DNA from: Patella vulgata
Lineage: Eukaryota > Mollusca > Gastropoda > Patellidae
NCBI RefSeq assembly: GCF_932274485.2
Contig: NC_065882.2
Coordinates: forward strand, 62,657,431 to 62,721,430
Length of the DNA stretch: 64,000 nt
Direction of reading: 5' to 3'
Positions within the stretch are counted from its first letter, which is position 1. The number at the start of each line of letters is the position of its first letter. This document shows, in pieces, positions 34,376 to 47,148 of the stretch. A model generated the notes under the pieces. That model did no database searches, was not told where the DNA came from, and was given only the letters and a program-made list of their open reading frames with translations. Both the position numbers and the translations under genes were made by a program.

Positions 34376-37300
34376 TAAAATTGTTTTTTATTTTGGTGAT
34401 TGATTTTGCCCAATCCGATTTGTTAGAGACCGTGGATGCGAAAAAGAAAAAAAAATATCGCGAGACATCCTAGAAATCGACAGGTAAATATCTTTTAAAT
34501 TGAATTACCAGTATAGGTAAATAACACGAATAAAATCATCAATATACTTAATAACTAAATAATACATGTCAATAATTTATCAATATTAAGAATGGCACAG
34601 GTTTATTGATATATAATTTGAAAGTTCAGCATGTTCGATAGTATACTGTTAATCCATTGTTCAACGTTGTCAAGATAATCTGTAATCTTTACCTTTTGAA
34701 TGTTAGACAAGATTAAAACCAACTGGGCGTTACTTTGATGAAATTCCTTTAAAATATACTTTCAATGTGAAGTTTGTCACTTTAAGATCGACGTGTAGGT
34801 AACCCATCGGTATAAACATATTGAAGAGGACATGTCAGTGTTAAGAGTAAACCCTTATGTTAACGTGAAGTGTTGTTGAAGATATTAACCTACAATAGAT
34901 CGAATTGATTAAATAAGCCTTTTCTATCTACTTCTCTACAACATGTAAAACGTTCACAATAAAACCATTATTAATTCCGTTAGATGACAACTATATGGCC
35001 GTTGCTCTTATGGATTTCGACGGTTCTGCATAACGATGGTTCGATGTACATTTCTATAAGGCATGTTGGTGATAGTCTTTATGCTCGAAAGTCTTGCGCA
35101 TACATTATGCAAGAGCTAAATCTGCCTATTGCAGGTCTTTCTTTAGACCTGAAATGTTATCTGAATTATTAATTAGACATTAATTAACTTATCCAGACCA
35201 TAATTAACTCTCGATGTCGTCGCTAGCCTGTGATATTTACTGGATTTGAATCCGATCTGCTGTTCAACGCTCATTGATGATTAGATCCAAAAATGGCTAA
35301 TCGAAACTATGTTTTTTTTTATCGTACCGTCTTTAGTAATGATGACGCCCCTTCAAATAAAACATGTTAACTCGACGTAACCTCTAGCACGGAAAATCTG
35401 GTTTCCTAATACATTATGAGTCAAGCGTATGAACATATTATTATTGAATATGAACTGGTTTGAAGGTCGAAGGTTTCTCCATAATTAATTATTGTCTCTA
35501 TAATGAATTAATCGACTCAGACAAATCAATGCAGGAACACAGGCTTTTTTTGGTAAATTAGTTTTAATAATTTTAAAAAATGGTGCAGTCTACAAATCCG
35601 TCAGATTACACATGTTGACATTTTGAGTAGCGATAGTCGGCATCAGTCTTTTGCGTTCTGGGTAATCATGCTAAATGTATATTAACATCGGATAGGATGA
35701 TTATTATTGTCGCAATTATCACATTTATGCTAAGATGTCGATAACTTTGATGTAATCAAGATGTTACTCGTCGAAAAGGAAGCGAAAATCTGCAGGGAAG
35801 ATGGGTTCTTGAAAAAGTCAATATCTACACGTTTTGAAATGTTTTGTCTTGAAACCTGGATATACCAAATAGTTCGATCTATACACACGTCTTTTTATTA
35901 GAAATCCGGGAGCAATAATTTTCATTTTTTTTTTAAATACATGTAGTAGAATCACCATATACATAATTCATTTGATTTATATTTTTTTACGATATAAGTA
36001 GACATAGTCAGTAAACATAGCTAAGTTTGTAGAAATATTCCTATGTGTCATGATGTTTATAAAAATGCATATACTCGTTTTATAAAATTTCTGATTTTGA
36101 ACATGGACTTCCATCTTCTATTACAGATATATTGAGATTTACCTGGCAATATTTACATATCCTGTTTTCTCTGGCTATGTTGCCCCAGCGATCCGTTTCG
36201 ATGGCTAAGTCATGGTTTAAGCACCTAAATCTCGTTAAAGATCTCCTATAGTTATGAATTATCAATATTCAGATAAATAACTTTCAGAAATAATTTGTTT
36301 ATGCAGATATTGAATACATTGTTACATTCATTTACGTACTTGATTAACGTACTTGATTAAGATGAACAATTATCCATTGTTAAAATCTGTGTAATGTATG
36401 TCTGATTCTGCTAAAGTCTTATGCTTCTTCATCATTACTGTATGGTTGTCTCGTGCCCGTTGCGCTACATATAGATATATTGGGGACTGCAGTTTGAGAA
36501 ACTAATAAACCCAACCATGTGGATTCTTTGTAGGCTTGTTACCCATATATTACAGATGTCCACCTTCCTGGACATGTAGTTAAGTTTCTTTGTTTGATTC
36601 TTTGTTTAATGGACCTTTCGGACAACTATTTTGGGGATATTTGCGGTTATCTTGTTTCATTTTCTGTAAGGTATTGGTTTTAGTCCCTGTAAATAACTAA
36701 AGATCTTAAAAGCTACTTTCTTTCAAATTTAAGTTTTTTTCTCACGGGGATGATGAAATTAGAGCATCGTATTTTATCGTCTGATCTGTGTGAGGATACA
36801 TTCTCTTTTCTCACTTCTTGATTTCATGTGGAATATTTTGACAGTTGACAATTAAAGAAAAAGAAAAAAATACTCCTCCCTTACATGGCATAAAAACGAT
36901 CGGTTATATTTCTAGAAAAATATAATCTCTGTGAAATGGGTTTTTGATTCTAAAAAAAAAAGAAAATAAGAAATAAGTAAGGCACAGCTGTGTCCACGTT
37001 CTACAATATGATAATATACCTACACCGTATTGTGTTGATAACTTTTTTAAAAACCGGAAATTGAATGTTTTTAAGATAGGATTCCACCTACACCCACAAG
37101 TTCCACAAGAATAATCAGTTTATCTTACTTAAATGTCTGGGAAGAAAAATCACAGAATCTTTTATTATTTTAGCTTGGTAGCTTGTCTTGCGTTTAACAC
37201 GGCCTTACAATTACCAATGTCTTATGTGTAAACTCCTCTCAGAATAGTTACATCTGGACAACGACATATTGGAAGGACGGTTTTAACATTCACAACGCCT

Positions 37301-38284
37301 TAAAATTGCATTGGCATAGATGCTTATGTTAACATTTCTATAACGCACGACTCTTTCGCTTTATTCAAATTCTTTCATCGTTTATTTTACCAAATATAAA
37401 AATTACCCTCTGCCCTTTATTTTATTGTGTAGCATGTTATTTTCCCATTGCATTGTTTGCTACCAATAAAACATGAATATTTCTACATCTGGAAATCAAA
37501 TGTTGTTTATGATGGCTTCACAAAATGTCTGGTTATTCAAAATCAATTATTCATAAAACGAGAATTTGTTTGTATCAACACTTAAGAATTGATCGTTTTT
37601 ATTCCTTCTTTATTTTCTATTGCTGTCGATATTGGTTCAGAAAAGGCGATGTCGTGTTGGACTAAGGTTTAATGTCATTAAACGAATAATTCTATAATGG
37701 CTGAGAAAACTGAAAGCATACCAGGAAAATATTTGTAAAAGTCGAATAAAAATATAACCATTTATTATTGATGATTGAAATTTAATTATAACGGTTATCT
37801 AAACATGGATAATGTTTCGATCAAAGTGTTTCGGGTGGTTATTTCTGTTTGGCACTTTAAAGTGGCCGGTGTTAAATCTACTGAATTGGAAAATGTAAAA
37901 CTTAATTGAGAACAATAAAAACACCGCATTGATCAACTACTTTTGATGAAAAACATAGGAAAACATTATAGTTTCTGATTTTTATGAGTAAGAAAATTAT
38001 TGAAACACAATTTGGTTTTTAATTGGATAAAATGCTCTATATTTTCTTGGGTACTATAAGTGGTACAAAGTTGATGGCAATTCCGGATTCGTTCGAGTTA
38101 TCTTCCATGTATTTAGCTGAACAATTTTCAAGGGTTTAGGGAATAATATTAGGTGAAATATGTTTCTTATTTTTTAAAGTGGGTTTGGGGAGTGGTGGTT
38201 AGGATACAAAATGTTTCTTAATCTGATTGCACAGGGTTTAAATGTCAGTGTGATCCCGGAAGACCCTTCGGGGTCTTGCTAAAC
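34376..38284. other. Unannotated AT-rich sequence
   Basis: About 3.9 kb with no recognised repeat or gene. ACGTACTTGATTA is tandemly doubled at 36336-36361. GGCACTTTAAAGTGGCC near 37852 is a short palindrome. Confidence 0.45.
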
Positions 38285-38400
38285 ACAGTTCTCGCTTGGC
38301 AGATGTCCAATGAAAAACGGAGGCGATGGATACAAATCGGTTGTACACGCGAAGGATCTATTGGCAGATGCAATTCAAAAATGTGTAGGCAAAATACGCG
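38285..38400 (+). mobile_element. SINE-B body fragment, diverged
   Basis: GATGTCCAATGAAAAACGGAGG, then GTTGTACACGCGAAGGATC, TATTGGCAGATGCAATTC align in order with GATGGGACGGAAAACCGAGG, GCGTGCACGTAAAAGATCC, CTTGACAGTTGGAATTC of SINE-B. A SINE-A 3' end follows within 50 bases. Confidence 0.5.
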
Positions 38401-38437
38401 ACTGGTTAGACAAAACATATCAATTTCATTTACTTCC

Positions 38438-38570
38438 TCCCACTGCTAAAGACCACTACGCACAAGTGAATTATTGAAATAAAACTGAACTATGTGTTGG
38501 TTCCTGAATGACCTAGTTTGTGTCGAGTAGACGTTAAACCCCCACCTCTCTCTCTCACACCGCATGTTAG
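38438..38570 (+). mobile_element. SINE-A 3' half
   Basis: CTTCCTCCCACTGCTAAAGAC, CGCACAAGTGAATTATTG, TGACCTAGTTTGTGTCGAGT and AGACGTTAAACCCCC, then a CT run, match SINE-A. The 5' half is missing. Few differences from the copies at 0.7 and 48.6 kb suggest a fairly recent insertion. Confidence 0.85.
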
Positions 38571-40334
38571 TTTAGAAATTGCTAAAGTAAAGTGTCAATA
38601 GAAAGAAGACATGCTTTTAGAGTACATGTACAGAATAATATGAGTTTCCTATAATCACCCTATTGGCGTATACTGACGATCCGAAGGGCCCTGTCACTAA
38701 TTTTAGATTAGCAAGGTTGTTCTGTGTTTTTGTAGGGCTGTGGATGTCTAATCTTTTTTACGTGCTGTGGATGTTGCACTGTCTATTATATTTAACCGTA
38801 GCCCTATTTGCCGGAACTGTCATACTTATAAATGAAAATTCTGATTGAAAAAATTGATGTTATATTTAAGATGCTTGACTTTGAAATGAGATCAAATTAA
38901 ATGATATCATTTACCACCCCCACAAGGAAAAATGTCTAGTTGCTTAATTAGGCTCCGGAACTGAAGATTGTGTTTCAAGTTTTCTGATCACGGATCTGTT
39001 TTAAGTATTTTTTGTTTCTGTAACAAGTTGAACGTGAAGCGCTGTAGCCTGAAGGTGTTCTGTACATTAGTTTAATCGATGGTACACACTCTAGGAACAT
39101 GCCACGCCAATTACCGATTCCCACATCACTCAGTTAAAGCATTGTGGAAATACATCCACAAGATTACATTTCTCTTTTACCGGCTTTCAAATTCTTAAAG
39201 TTTAAATAGTAACACAGACAGTGGCAGAATAATGACCTATGTTTAAAGATAAAGTTCCCTAATTAGACTCACCCCCAGACACCAGAACATATTCTGTGAC
39301 GTTATGAACTTTTAAACATTTATACTCGAATTCCAAATATGCTCCGCAACCTTTGCAACTGGTTATGAAAGAAGAGATGTTTCACTTTAAATACTAACGA
39401 TATTTCAAATTTGGCTATAGCTGCTAGGCGTCGTGTAAGAAGTAGGGAATGTTTACATTGACTAAAATAGCATATATATTCCTTTATAGTGTTAGGGATC
39501 ATCGCAGATTGGCAGCTAAAGACCCAGCACGCATACTTTTACATTAAAGTACATTTCCGATGATGATGCATTGACCAAACAGATTCAGATGGCATGAATC
39601 CTTTCGGTGTGCACGTTCTGAATGCCGTTCTTGTTCGATAGAGAAAATATTTGAGATTTTGTCTAAATATCCTTTGGTGTTAAGATTCATGTCATAAAAG
39701 TTCGCACACATGTCAAAAATCAATAAGGTTTCCTACTAGTATTTCTGAAACAGAATTATTATAAAATTGACCCTCCATCGTAAATAGTTATATTAAATAT
39801 AACTGTATTATATTATAATAATGCATGTTATCTTCATTTGTTTTGTATAAATGTTATCTAAGTTGGTTCCGTGTTATTGTTAAATAAGCACTCTTGGGAG
39901 AATGGTTAGCTGTATATATTATATATGTATAACGTCGGCAGATTCTATCAGTTTCATGGTATTATGTAATGTCGGTAGTTGACTTCTTTACCACCGGCAG
40001 TGACCTATATTTACTTTCACTGTCTTATCCGTAGTCGAAATGCAACAAAATTCGCAACGGTGACGCGAGTTCAGAGATCATCTTTCAAGTAAAATCCCAA
40101 ACAAGGTTTTTTCAAGCCGAATGTAACTTGAACAAATTGATTTTATTGGTTTAATTAAACTGGGATTCCAAACCAATTAACCAAGACGTCAGGGTTATTG
40201 GTAAAATTAGATACGGCTTAATTGATAATGAGTTGCCTTGAAAGCATTGGTGGAACATCTTTGCAGTGTGAAAATTTAGATATCAGCCCCATTGATTGAG
40301 GTCTAAATTTGTGTATTTTGCATACGTACAGTGA
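38571..40334. other. Unannotated sequence
   Basis: Nothing recognised over 1.76 kb. Confidence 0.5.
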
Positions 40335-40550
40335 CCGGTTGGGTCCAGGGGGAGGAGCCATGAGGGTGGCCAAGGCTTCTTTTACGTGCACGTCAGTTTG
40401 AACATGTGACCTCTGGTTTTTTCGTCTCGTCCAATCCTACCGGCCGACCACTGACCGGGGGGGGGGGACACCACGGAAAATCCCGAGATCGAAGCCGGGA
40501 TCTCCAGGTTAGCGAGCCAGGGTCTGACCTTACTAACTGAGTTACTAAAT
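40335..40550 (-). mobile_element. SINE-B, antisense, with poly-G run
   Basis: Read on the minus strand: AGTTAGTAAGGTCAGACCC, then GGCTCGCTAACCTGGAGATC, B-box-like CCCGGCTTCGATCTCGGGA, a run of C where other copies have CCTTGTCAG, GATTGGACGAGACGAAAAAAC and ACGTGCACGTAAAAGAAGCC. The tail region beyond GGCCACCCTCATGG is not SINE-like, so the 3' end is missing or replaced. Confidence 0.75.
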
Positions 40551-41035
40551 TGTAATTAAAGTGCATATGTACTGCATATTTTTATAACGAAGTTCACCCA
40601 ATACCAACTCCAATAAAATAAAAACCTATCTTATTACTTTTTCACGAATGGGTAATCATCACCGAGCTGCGGCATAAAATACAGACAAAACAGAACCGAT
40701 TTTTTAACACTTTAATCAGAATTGCTGGATGTAGAATATTTTAATACCCAGGTCGACTTTTGTGTTTTGACGAATATTGTTTTTTATATGTCTATATTTG
40801 TGGGTTTTGATTTCCCTTGAGATTATTCCAATTTCCTTATTTAGATATAAACTAGGGAAATCCATTTTCTTGTGGAACATAAATATTTTTATGGTTTGTA
40901 TGTTCATCAAGTATGTTATCACTGTATGTAAATTTGTAGAAGCAACTTCCGGAATTCACAATAAAATCATGTTAGAGCATAGAATTTTTGAGATGTCATT
41001 TTATTAACGACACATTCTTAAAGGAAATAATAGAA
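40551..41035. other. Unannotated AT-rich sequence
   Basis: Nothing recognised. Confidence 0.5.
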
Positions 41036-41150
41036 ATGAAATGAAATGGGGTTTTAACGTCTTAGTTTTCTACACCGACGGCGGAAACTCCCAACAATCT
41101 TTCTCGGCCAACACCGTGAGCGAACCCGTGACATTCTGGTTAGCGATCCA
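41036..41150 (-). mobile_element. SINE-B, antisense, internally deleted
   Basis: On the minus strand the head ends GTCACGGGTTCGCTCACGG (B box) followed by TGTTGGCCGAGAAAGATTG, then almost at once GGCGTCGGTGTAGAAAAC and AAGACGTTAAAACCCC plus an ATTTC repeat. About 200 bases of the body are missing, yet both ends remain. The compact form might be its own subfamily; the same TTTTCTACACCGAC-type junction is seen at 14.06 kb. Confidence 0.75.
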
Positions 41151-42966
41151 TTTGGAAATTACGTTTGTTTCATGGTTAATATTTCGAACTGCTGGGCTAC
41201 TAACTGAAATAAAACATGTACTATGTTAATCCCGAAATCTCCCACACTGCCCTCTCTATCTCCCCCCAGTTTCTCCATGTAAAACAATTATGTGTTGTGC
41301 GTATATATTTAAACACTTGTCTATGCCCCACGGTTGCCTCCCACCCAGAAGCTCCGGCATCATTAGTCCAAATGCTATGGATATGCTTATTGTTTTTGGA
41401 ATACATTATATCACTGCTCAATTACCTGAGAAATTTGTATACCTGACTCGAAAGCGTGTTGTTCATTTTTTGTATAATGACAGAACTCGTATATACGTTT
41501 ACCTCGAGGAAGCATTCAGTACGTCTTCTTAATGGAAGGGACTGTAAGCCAGATACTAGTGTACTAGAATATGTAACGGTGCCAACATATAAAACAGATT
41601 GCATTAATATTCTGAAGATGTCTTTGAGTTTTACTATATAAAAAATCAGAGACCATTTCACTCAGATTCCTCCAATAAAATAAATTACTAATCTTATTAG
41701 AAGGTAGTAGAGATTGGGTTATGGCGGACAAGCGAAATCGTCTAATAAAATTATTGATGAATGATGAGAAAACAGCGAGGTTCTAATCACCTGCATAACA
41801 TCCAAAAACTCATAGAGTGAGGAAAAGCAGAACCTTTCAATAAGATGAAAGACACATTATTTGCTGAATCTTGGATTCTGGCGCATTTGTACTTTATTCA
41901 GAGCTCCCGTTATATAGTAATTGAGTTGTGTCCTTAAACATTGTGTGCAGAAGATTGTGTATCGAGAACATGTTAACAGGTCAGTTAGTTATTACACTGT
42001 GTCGTGGGTTAATTAGAAACTTGTATTATTCGGTATCGTTATTAGACGTGAAAGAAAGGCACACCCCGAATCTGGTATTCCTCCTACGGATTTCTGTTAT
42101 TTCAGTGCACAACAAGTGAATAAAGTAATATCATAATTTGAGTATTCACTACAGTTTCCACAGTATCAACTATTCAGTAGTATAAATAAGGGATATACAT
42201 GTACTATAAAAATATTATCCTCCCCCAAAACATTTATTACCGTATAACTAACAGTTATATCCATTTTCATTTTAAAGTATAGTGCGTAGTAGGGTTTCCA
42301 GTCAAGAGTTATGTGCTTTGGGTACACATAGTCTGAGCACACCCTCAATAGAGAGATACATCGCATAGATATCTGTATATAATGAAGACCCAAACAATCC
42401 AGTATGTAAATAATGTGGGCACCACACGATCTTCATACAAACCATAAATATAAACCTTCTCATTTGTATGTTTAATGCAATTTTGATAATCAGTTGGATA
42501 ATTCCAGATCATGGGCGTAAACAGTAGCATATATAAATGATTCATTTTATATCATCTTATCTGAAAAGAGTTTGCCGAGGGGAACCACTTGACTCCATTC
42601 TGTTTTTACACGATGTTAGAGGGACGCCGAATCCTATGGTTTGGAAGTAATAGATAAGGACACAAAATGTTCAACTGTACTTTTTATATAAAAAATAGCA
42701 CGTTTGCTTCGATAGGTAATATGAAGGAACACACTTTTTGCCGCATTGATATCTAAAGCATCCTTTGGCGTCATTCCGCACTTGAACACAGCGGTAGATT
42801 TTATCCGGTTCGATAACCTGCGCGTAAGGTCAACAGTGGCAGCCGAGCTGTCATTGGTAGGAAAAGTTCAGAAACCGAGATTGAGAACAGTGTATATTTT
42901 ATTGGTTAATCGCCGAGCAAAACAATAGACACATGAACAATATATATCTCGGTTTTTATCTATTGG
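41151..42966. other. Unannotated sequence
   Basis: No gene recognised. Several overlapping frames on both strands at 41216-41661 (61 to 80 codons) have no recognisable motif; their density here reflects slightly lower AT content. Confidence 0.45.
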
Positions 42967-43026
42967 TCCAGTCTTCCGTTGCCCGTTTGATACAGAAGAG
43001 TGGGACGTTAAAACCCATTTCATTTA
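42967..43026 (+). mobile_element. SINE-B tail fragment
   Basis: CCAGTCTTCCGTTGCCCG and ACAGAAGAGTGGGACGTTAA followed by AACCCATTTCATTT corresponds to the SINE-B end, with an insertion of about 15 bases after CCAGTC. Confidence 0.6.
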
Positions 43027-43613
43027 ATTTCAATTTAATCATACTACCCGATCTAGTACAAAGCCGATGGAAGTCCGGCGACACATTTAAACACACACAA
43101 AATATCTTAAAACCAACGTTTACCAGTTTCTTTATTTAAGCCTACTGTATTTGTATGGGATATCCGAGTATATAAGTATATAGGTAAAACGATAGATAGT
43201 TTTAGATATTCTGATACGGTTGTATACAAATATTGTACATTCTGTTAAATATTACCCTTACTTTAGATACATCTAAATAGATCTGTATACCACAAAAATC
43301 CATACAGATCCAATACAGATGAATATATAGAATTATATAAACGAAACAAAAATACCATCTATGGTGTATTTCATCAATTCCGTCACGAAGACACTTATGG
43401 ATAAAATGCACATTTTATTTTTCAATTTGTTTTGTATTTCAAATATTTCTTATGGTATGCATGCCTTTCTTACACATTAACAAAAGTAAAAATACATTTA
43501 CTTAAATGGTTTTACATTATAGTTTCACTCGAGGTGTATTTGATCAATTCAGTAACGACGAAAATTTCGAATTTGAAACATTAGATTGGGAAAAAATGTA
43601 TGCGTGTATTAAA
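43027..43613. other. Unannotated AT-rich sequence upstream of the zero-exon splice site
   Basis: Nothing recognised apart from AT richness. Confidence 0.5.
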
Positions 43614-43640
43614 TTTCCTTTCTTTTTTTTTCAGGTAAGT
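43614..43640 (+). promoter_or_regulatory. Recursive splice (ratchet-point) candidate: 3' and 5' splice sites back to back
   Basis: Nineteen consecutive pyrimidines (43614-43632) are followed by AG and then, without a gap, GTAAGT (43635-43640). This is a textbook 3' splice site fused to a textbook 5' splice site. Known recursive splice sites, best described in long Drosophila introns and later in vertebrates, have exactly this form: the upstream exon is joined to the AG, regenerating a donor that is used again. A further donor-like AAA|GTAAGG lies 62 bases downstream (GT at 43697), as would bound an RS-exon in the vertebrate version. No coding exon is seen on either side, which fits the interior of a long plus-strand intron. 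That a host gene spans the window is inference. Confidence 0.5.
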
Positions 43641-45751
43641 CTTACTGTTTAACTACAATTTTCCAGCAATTGTCAAAGTGCACAAGTTAGATTAAAGTAA
43701 GGCAATTTATATTTTCTATGCGCAGTTTTCAATTGAATTAGTCAGTCTGTCGAATGTATTGTGAATTGTTTGGTTAGTCGATTACATCTAAACTCGAATT
43801 AGATTGTCAATTTCAAATTAAATAGATCTTGATCGTTGAGATCTTCCTGGTAATTCGGCTATATGAAAGTTGTACAGACACGGTATTTTTTTTATCCATT
43901 TGCCATATACGACAATGTATTTTCTTTTATTAGAATCAGAGGTGTTATTGAGAAAATGAAACACGCACACATCTCCATTGATCTAATTATCTACATTGAT
44001 TAATTTGATGATTATGGCTATATATACACATGACATAGATCTCTTTTTTGAAGATGTTAGCTCTAAAATATACCTGATACATATACCGACAATTCATATT
44101 AATTTAAACACTTTTCTTGGCTTTAATGATCAAATATTAATATTTTCTGTGGATTAATTACACCATAGAGTCATAAAAAAAATTGTAGGGTATATGGGTC
44201 ATGTCATAGAATCATACCAAGATCCATTGTCATATGTTTTATTGTTTGTTCTACTTCCTACTACCCGCTTCCTGGTAGAGCTGTCATCATTTATTTTACA
44301 TTTTACATCTTAAAAGCACAAACATACGTTACCATTGGTTAAGCAGATCGATCTAGTTCAAGCAGGTCAAGCCTTTCAAGCCGCGAATGGCTTTTAACAT
44401 GGTTTTTCATCTTCATATTCTGTTAAAAACGTATTTGCATTTACATGATAACCCCGAGTCTCGACTGTTTATAACGCTAATGTCAATTTTCAACAAGTAT
44501 ACGTTAGGAGCAAAAGCAACTATTAGAACAATCGATTACATTAAAAATTAAATTACACCCAATCGTTAGACCAGTTTTCATACATAAACATGTTAAGAAG
44601 AAATGTAATGTCATAGAGCACGTGAGTGACCAGAGCTGACTCGAGCTTCAAGCCGCTATGGGTCAAACATGACATATATTACCATTCAGAATCTATGACA
44701 ATGGCTCCCCTTTAACAAGAATATAATATAAGAGACATGTAAGCATGTAGACTTATAAACTTGATACAATTATATACACAGCATGCCATTTAGGTTTTTA
44801 CAACAATTGGGTTGCATGTCTATCGTCTTGTAATCAATATAGGAACATCTATCGATGCTAGTGGTTGAAAAATTCCTTACATTGTATCATCGCTAGCTTC
44901 TTGTCACGAACTTCTCTCATTTAACAAATGAGCTATGGAGATATTTCTGATTGTGTTGCATGAAGTTACCGACATCTGCGCATTCCTGATAAAATTCTCG
45001 GTTCGTTTTATGAAGTCCTCGTGAACATATTAACAGCTGTTTAGGATGAAGCATTACAAAATAAACTCTACCTGAAGCCAGCCTTACATAAGAACAACGT
45101 GTTGCTTATTGCTAGTAAAGAAATCGCTGTTGTTATAATCCACAAATATTCCAGCGTTTGTTTGACGAGCGGCAACCAGATGCCTGGAAACAACCAGCTG
45201 TAAAACAGATCTAAAGAGAAAAGACCAAGTATTTTGTCTTTGTTATGTGTTAGAAAGTATCAAGTTTGAGCCTCGGGTCAAGAGTTTTTGTAGAATTCGG
45301 GATTGGAGATTTTAACAGTTGTCTCGATTTCTGGAAGCCAGATAGTAGAAGTGCATTTCTGTTAGTCAACAGCCATTGCCCACAATTGCTCATCTTTTAT
45401 CTGAATCTGTTGTTTGGTTATAAAGTAGTCCAATCTGTTGTATATGGTGTTTGGTTGTGTATGTTTTTGTTATAATGTGTAATTGCGAACGTTTGGTGTA
45501 TCGCACCGCAGATTTGTACTAAAATCAGCTTATGAAAAGCGATGTTTGATATTTACATCATTTGATATCCCAAGCTCAAATGATTGTTGTATTAAGAAAT
45601 GAAGCTATATGTAAGTATATGCTGAATGATCCATGAAAAAAAACTTTTGGAGTTAAACGTCGAACCCCATACATTACTTTGAGTTTAATATACGGTTAAT
45701 TTTATTACACGTACAATGCAATGGTTGAGAACTTGGCTTGGTCAATGACGT
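43641..45751. other. Unannotated AT-rich sequence
   Basis: About 2.1 kb without a recognised repeat or gene. Confidence 0.5.
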
Positions 45752-45842
45752 TTTTCGTCACACCAATCTGCACACAGACGAACCTCGGCTTTTCTTCCTA
45801 TCCAAACGACCAAGCACCACTTTCCTTGTCGCATCTTCTCGA
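45752..45842 (-). mobile_element. SINE-B body fragment, antisense
   Basis: GTCACACCAATCTGCACACAG, ACCTCGGCTTTTCTTCC, ATCCAAACGACCAAGCACC and CTTTCCTTGTCGCA follow the order of the reverse-complemented SINE-B body (CACGCCAATGTATACAC, ACCTCGGTTTTCCGTCC, ATCCGAACGACTAGACAGC, TGTCCTTGTCAG). Ends are missing. Confidence 0.6.
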
Positions 45843-46669
45843 CGATTTGAGAAATTCATATAGCCAATTTGTTTTTCGTTTCTTAAGTGCTGATGGTAAA
45901 AAAAAAACATGCTTTCTAATAAGTGTACATATTTTGTTTTCGTGATCAGCAGGTTGTCTTGTAAGAATATATCTATCATTGTTCGTGGGCTAGTGGCCAT
46001 ATAGTAGTCTTGTGTAAGTTCTTGAACAAGCTAGGATCCAGTGTAGCCTAAATTCCGAGCCAGCGGCAAAATTGTTACTACGATTAATGAGATACCAACC
46101 AATTATCTTATTGATTATATGATTTAGTCGCATTAATTTAGCATTATAACATATTTATTCTATCATAATATTGGTTTTAAATAGATATCATTACCACCGT
46201 AATTCATAATGAAAAGACACGCATGGACTATTTATAATTTCAGATATTTGATTAGTTGTATAAATGAAATGCAGCATTAGATTTTGAATCTTAGAATTGT
46301 ATGGACCAATACTGATCGCAAATTAAATGCCGAATGAAAAGAAATTATGACACTGTTGCTTTAAGAGCGCGTAATAAGCCTAACGGTGTTTAAGGAAACA
46401 GGAAATTGGCTTTCTCCTATTGACTTTTCTTGGTTGTTTAGAAATGGTTGTATTTATTCAGATCTGTTGTAATACTGATGAATGATGATATCTCATGTTC
46501 TTTATTCTACTGACTAATTAATGTCATGATATTTAACATGCACCTTAGTAGACCCAATTTTCCCAGGGCAATGGCTGGAGTTTTGTCTGAGTAATTTGTC
46601 TAAAATATTTCATAAATTCCGCCATTATTGTAGAGAAAAGACAGAATATGGTTTTGAACAAATTAACAG
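45843..46669. other. Unannotated AT-rich sequence
   Basis: Nothing recognised. Confidence 0.5.
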
Positions 46670-46731
46670 AATGGACTTTAACGTCTTAGTTTTCTTTCAT
46701 TAATGAAGACATACAGTTTGCTACCGGCTAC

Positions 46732-46740
46732 TCTTATTTC
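46732..46740 (+). repeat. Target-site duplication, left copy
   Basis: TCTTATTTC here is repeated exactly at 47149-47157, directly flanking the inserted SINE-B. Confidence 0.8.
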
Positions 46741-47148
46741 CAACGTCAGTGGGTAAGACGCTGGCTTGCTAGTCCGGAGGTCGCGGGTTCTCTCCCAGTG
46801 TTGGCCGAGAAAGTTCATTGAGATTTTCCGGCGTTGATTCCCCTTGTCAGTGGTGCAGGACGGATAGTTTGACAAGATCAGTTATCTAGTCGTTCGGATA
46901 GGATGGAAAACAGGTCCCGGGTACACATTGGCATGTGCATGTAAACAATCCCTTGGCAGTTGAAATTAGATATAAGAATAGGCCGTAGCCTCGCTGACCG
47001 GGCAAATTGTCCCTCATAGCGTATGCCCGTTTTCATTAGCCCAGTCGAAGCAGAACAGTAGGACGTTAAATTCCATTTCATTGTCCCTCATAGCGTATGC
47101 CCGTTTTCATTAGCCCAGTCGAAGTAGGACGTTAAATTCCATTTCATT
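46741..47148 (+). mobile_element. SINE-B, full length, with duplicated tail and 9-bp target duplication
   Basis: This is the reference copy of the family. The head has GTCAGTGGGTAAGACGCTGG (A-box region) and GGTCGCGGGTTCTCTCCCAG (B-box region with one change from the ideal), then TGTTGGCCGAGAAAGTTC, CCCTTGTCAGTGGTGCAGGA, CTAGTCGTTCGGATAGGATG, CCCTTGGCAGTTGAAATTAG and the end CATTAGCCCAGTCGAAGCAG with AGGACGTTAAATTCCATTTC. The last 74 bases (47007-47080) are repeated at 47081-47146 with an 8-base deletion. Exact 9-base flanking repeats mark a LINE-type insertion into an older SINE-B. Confidence 0.92.

Noticed and set aside
40455-40470. Poly-G run as a G-quadruplex regulatory site (also 9350 poly-C and 56288 poly-G)
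   Set aside because: Two of the three runs lie inside diverged SINE copies and look like slippage products; no other regulatory context.
41216-41661. Cluster of overlapping 61-80 codon frames on both strands
   Set aside because: Frames overlap on both strands without any preferred one, as happens where AT content dips; none has a recognised motif.
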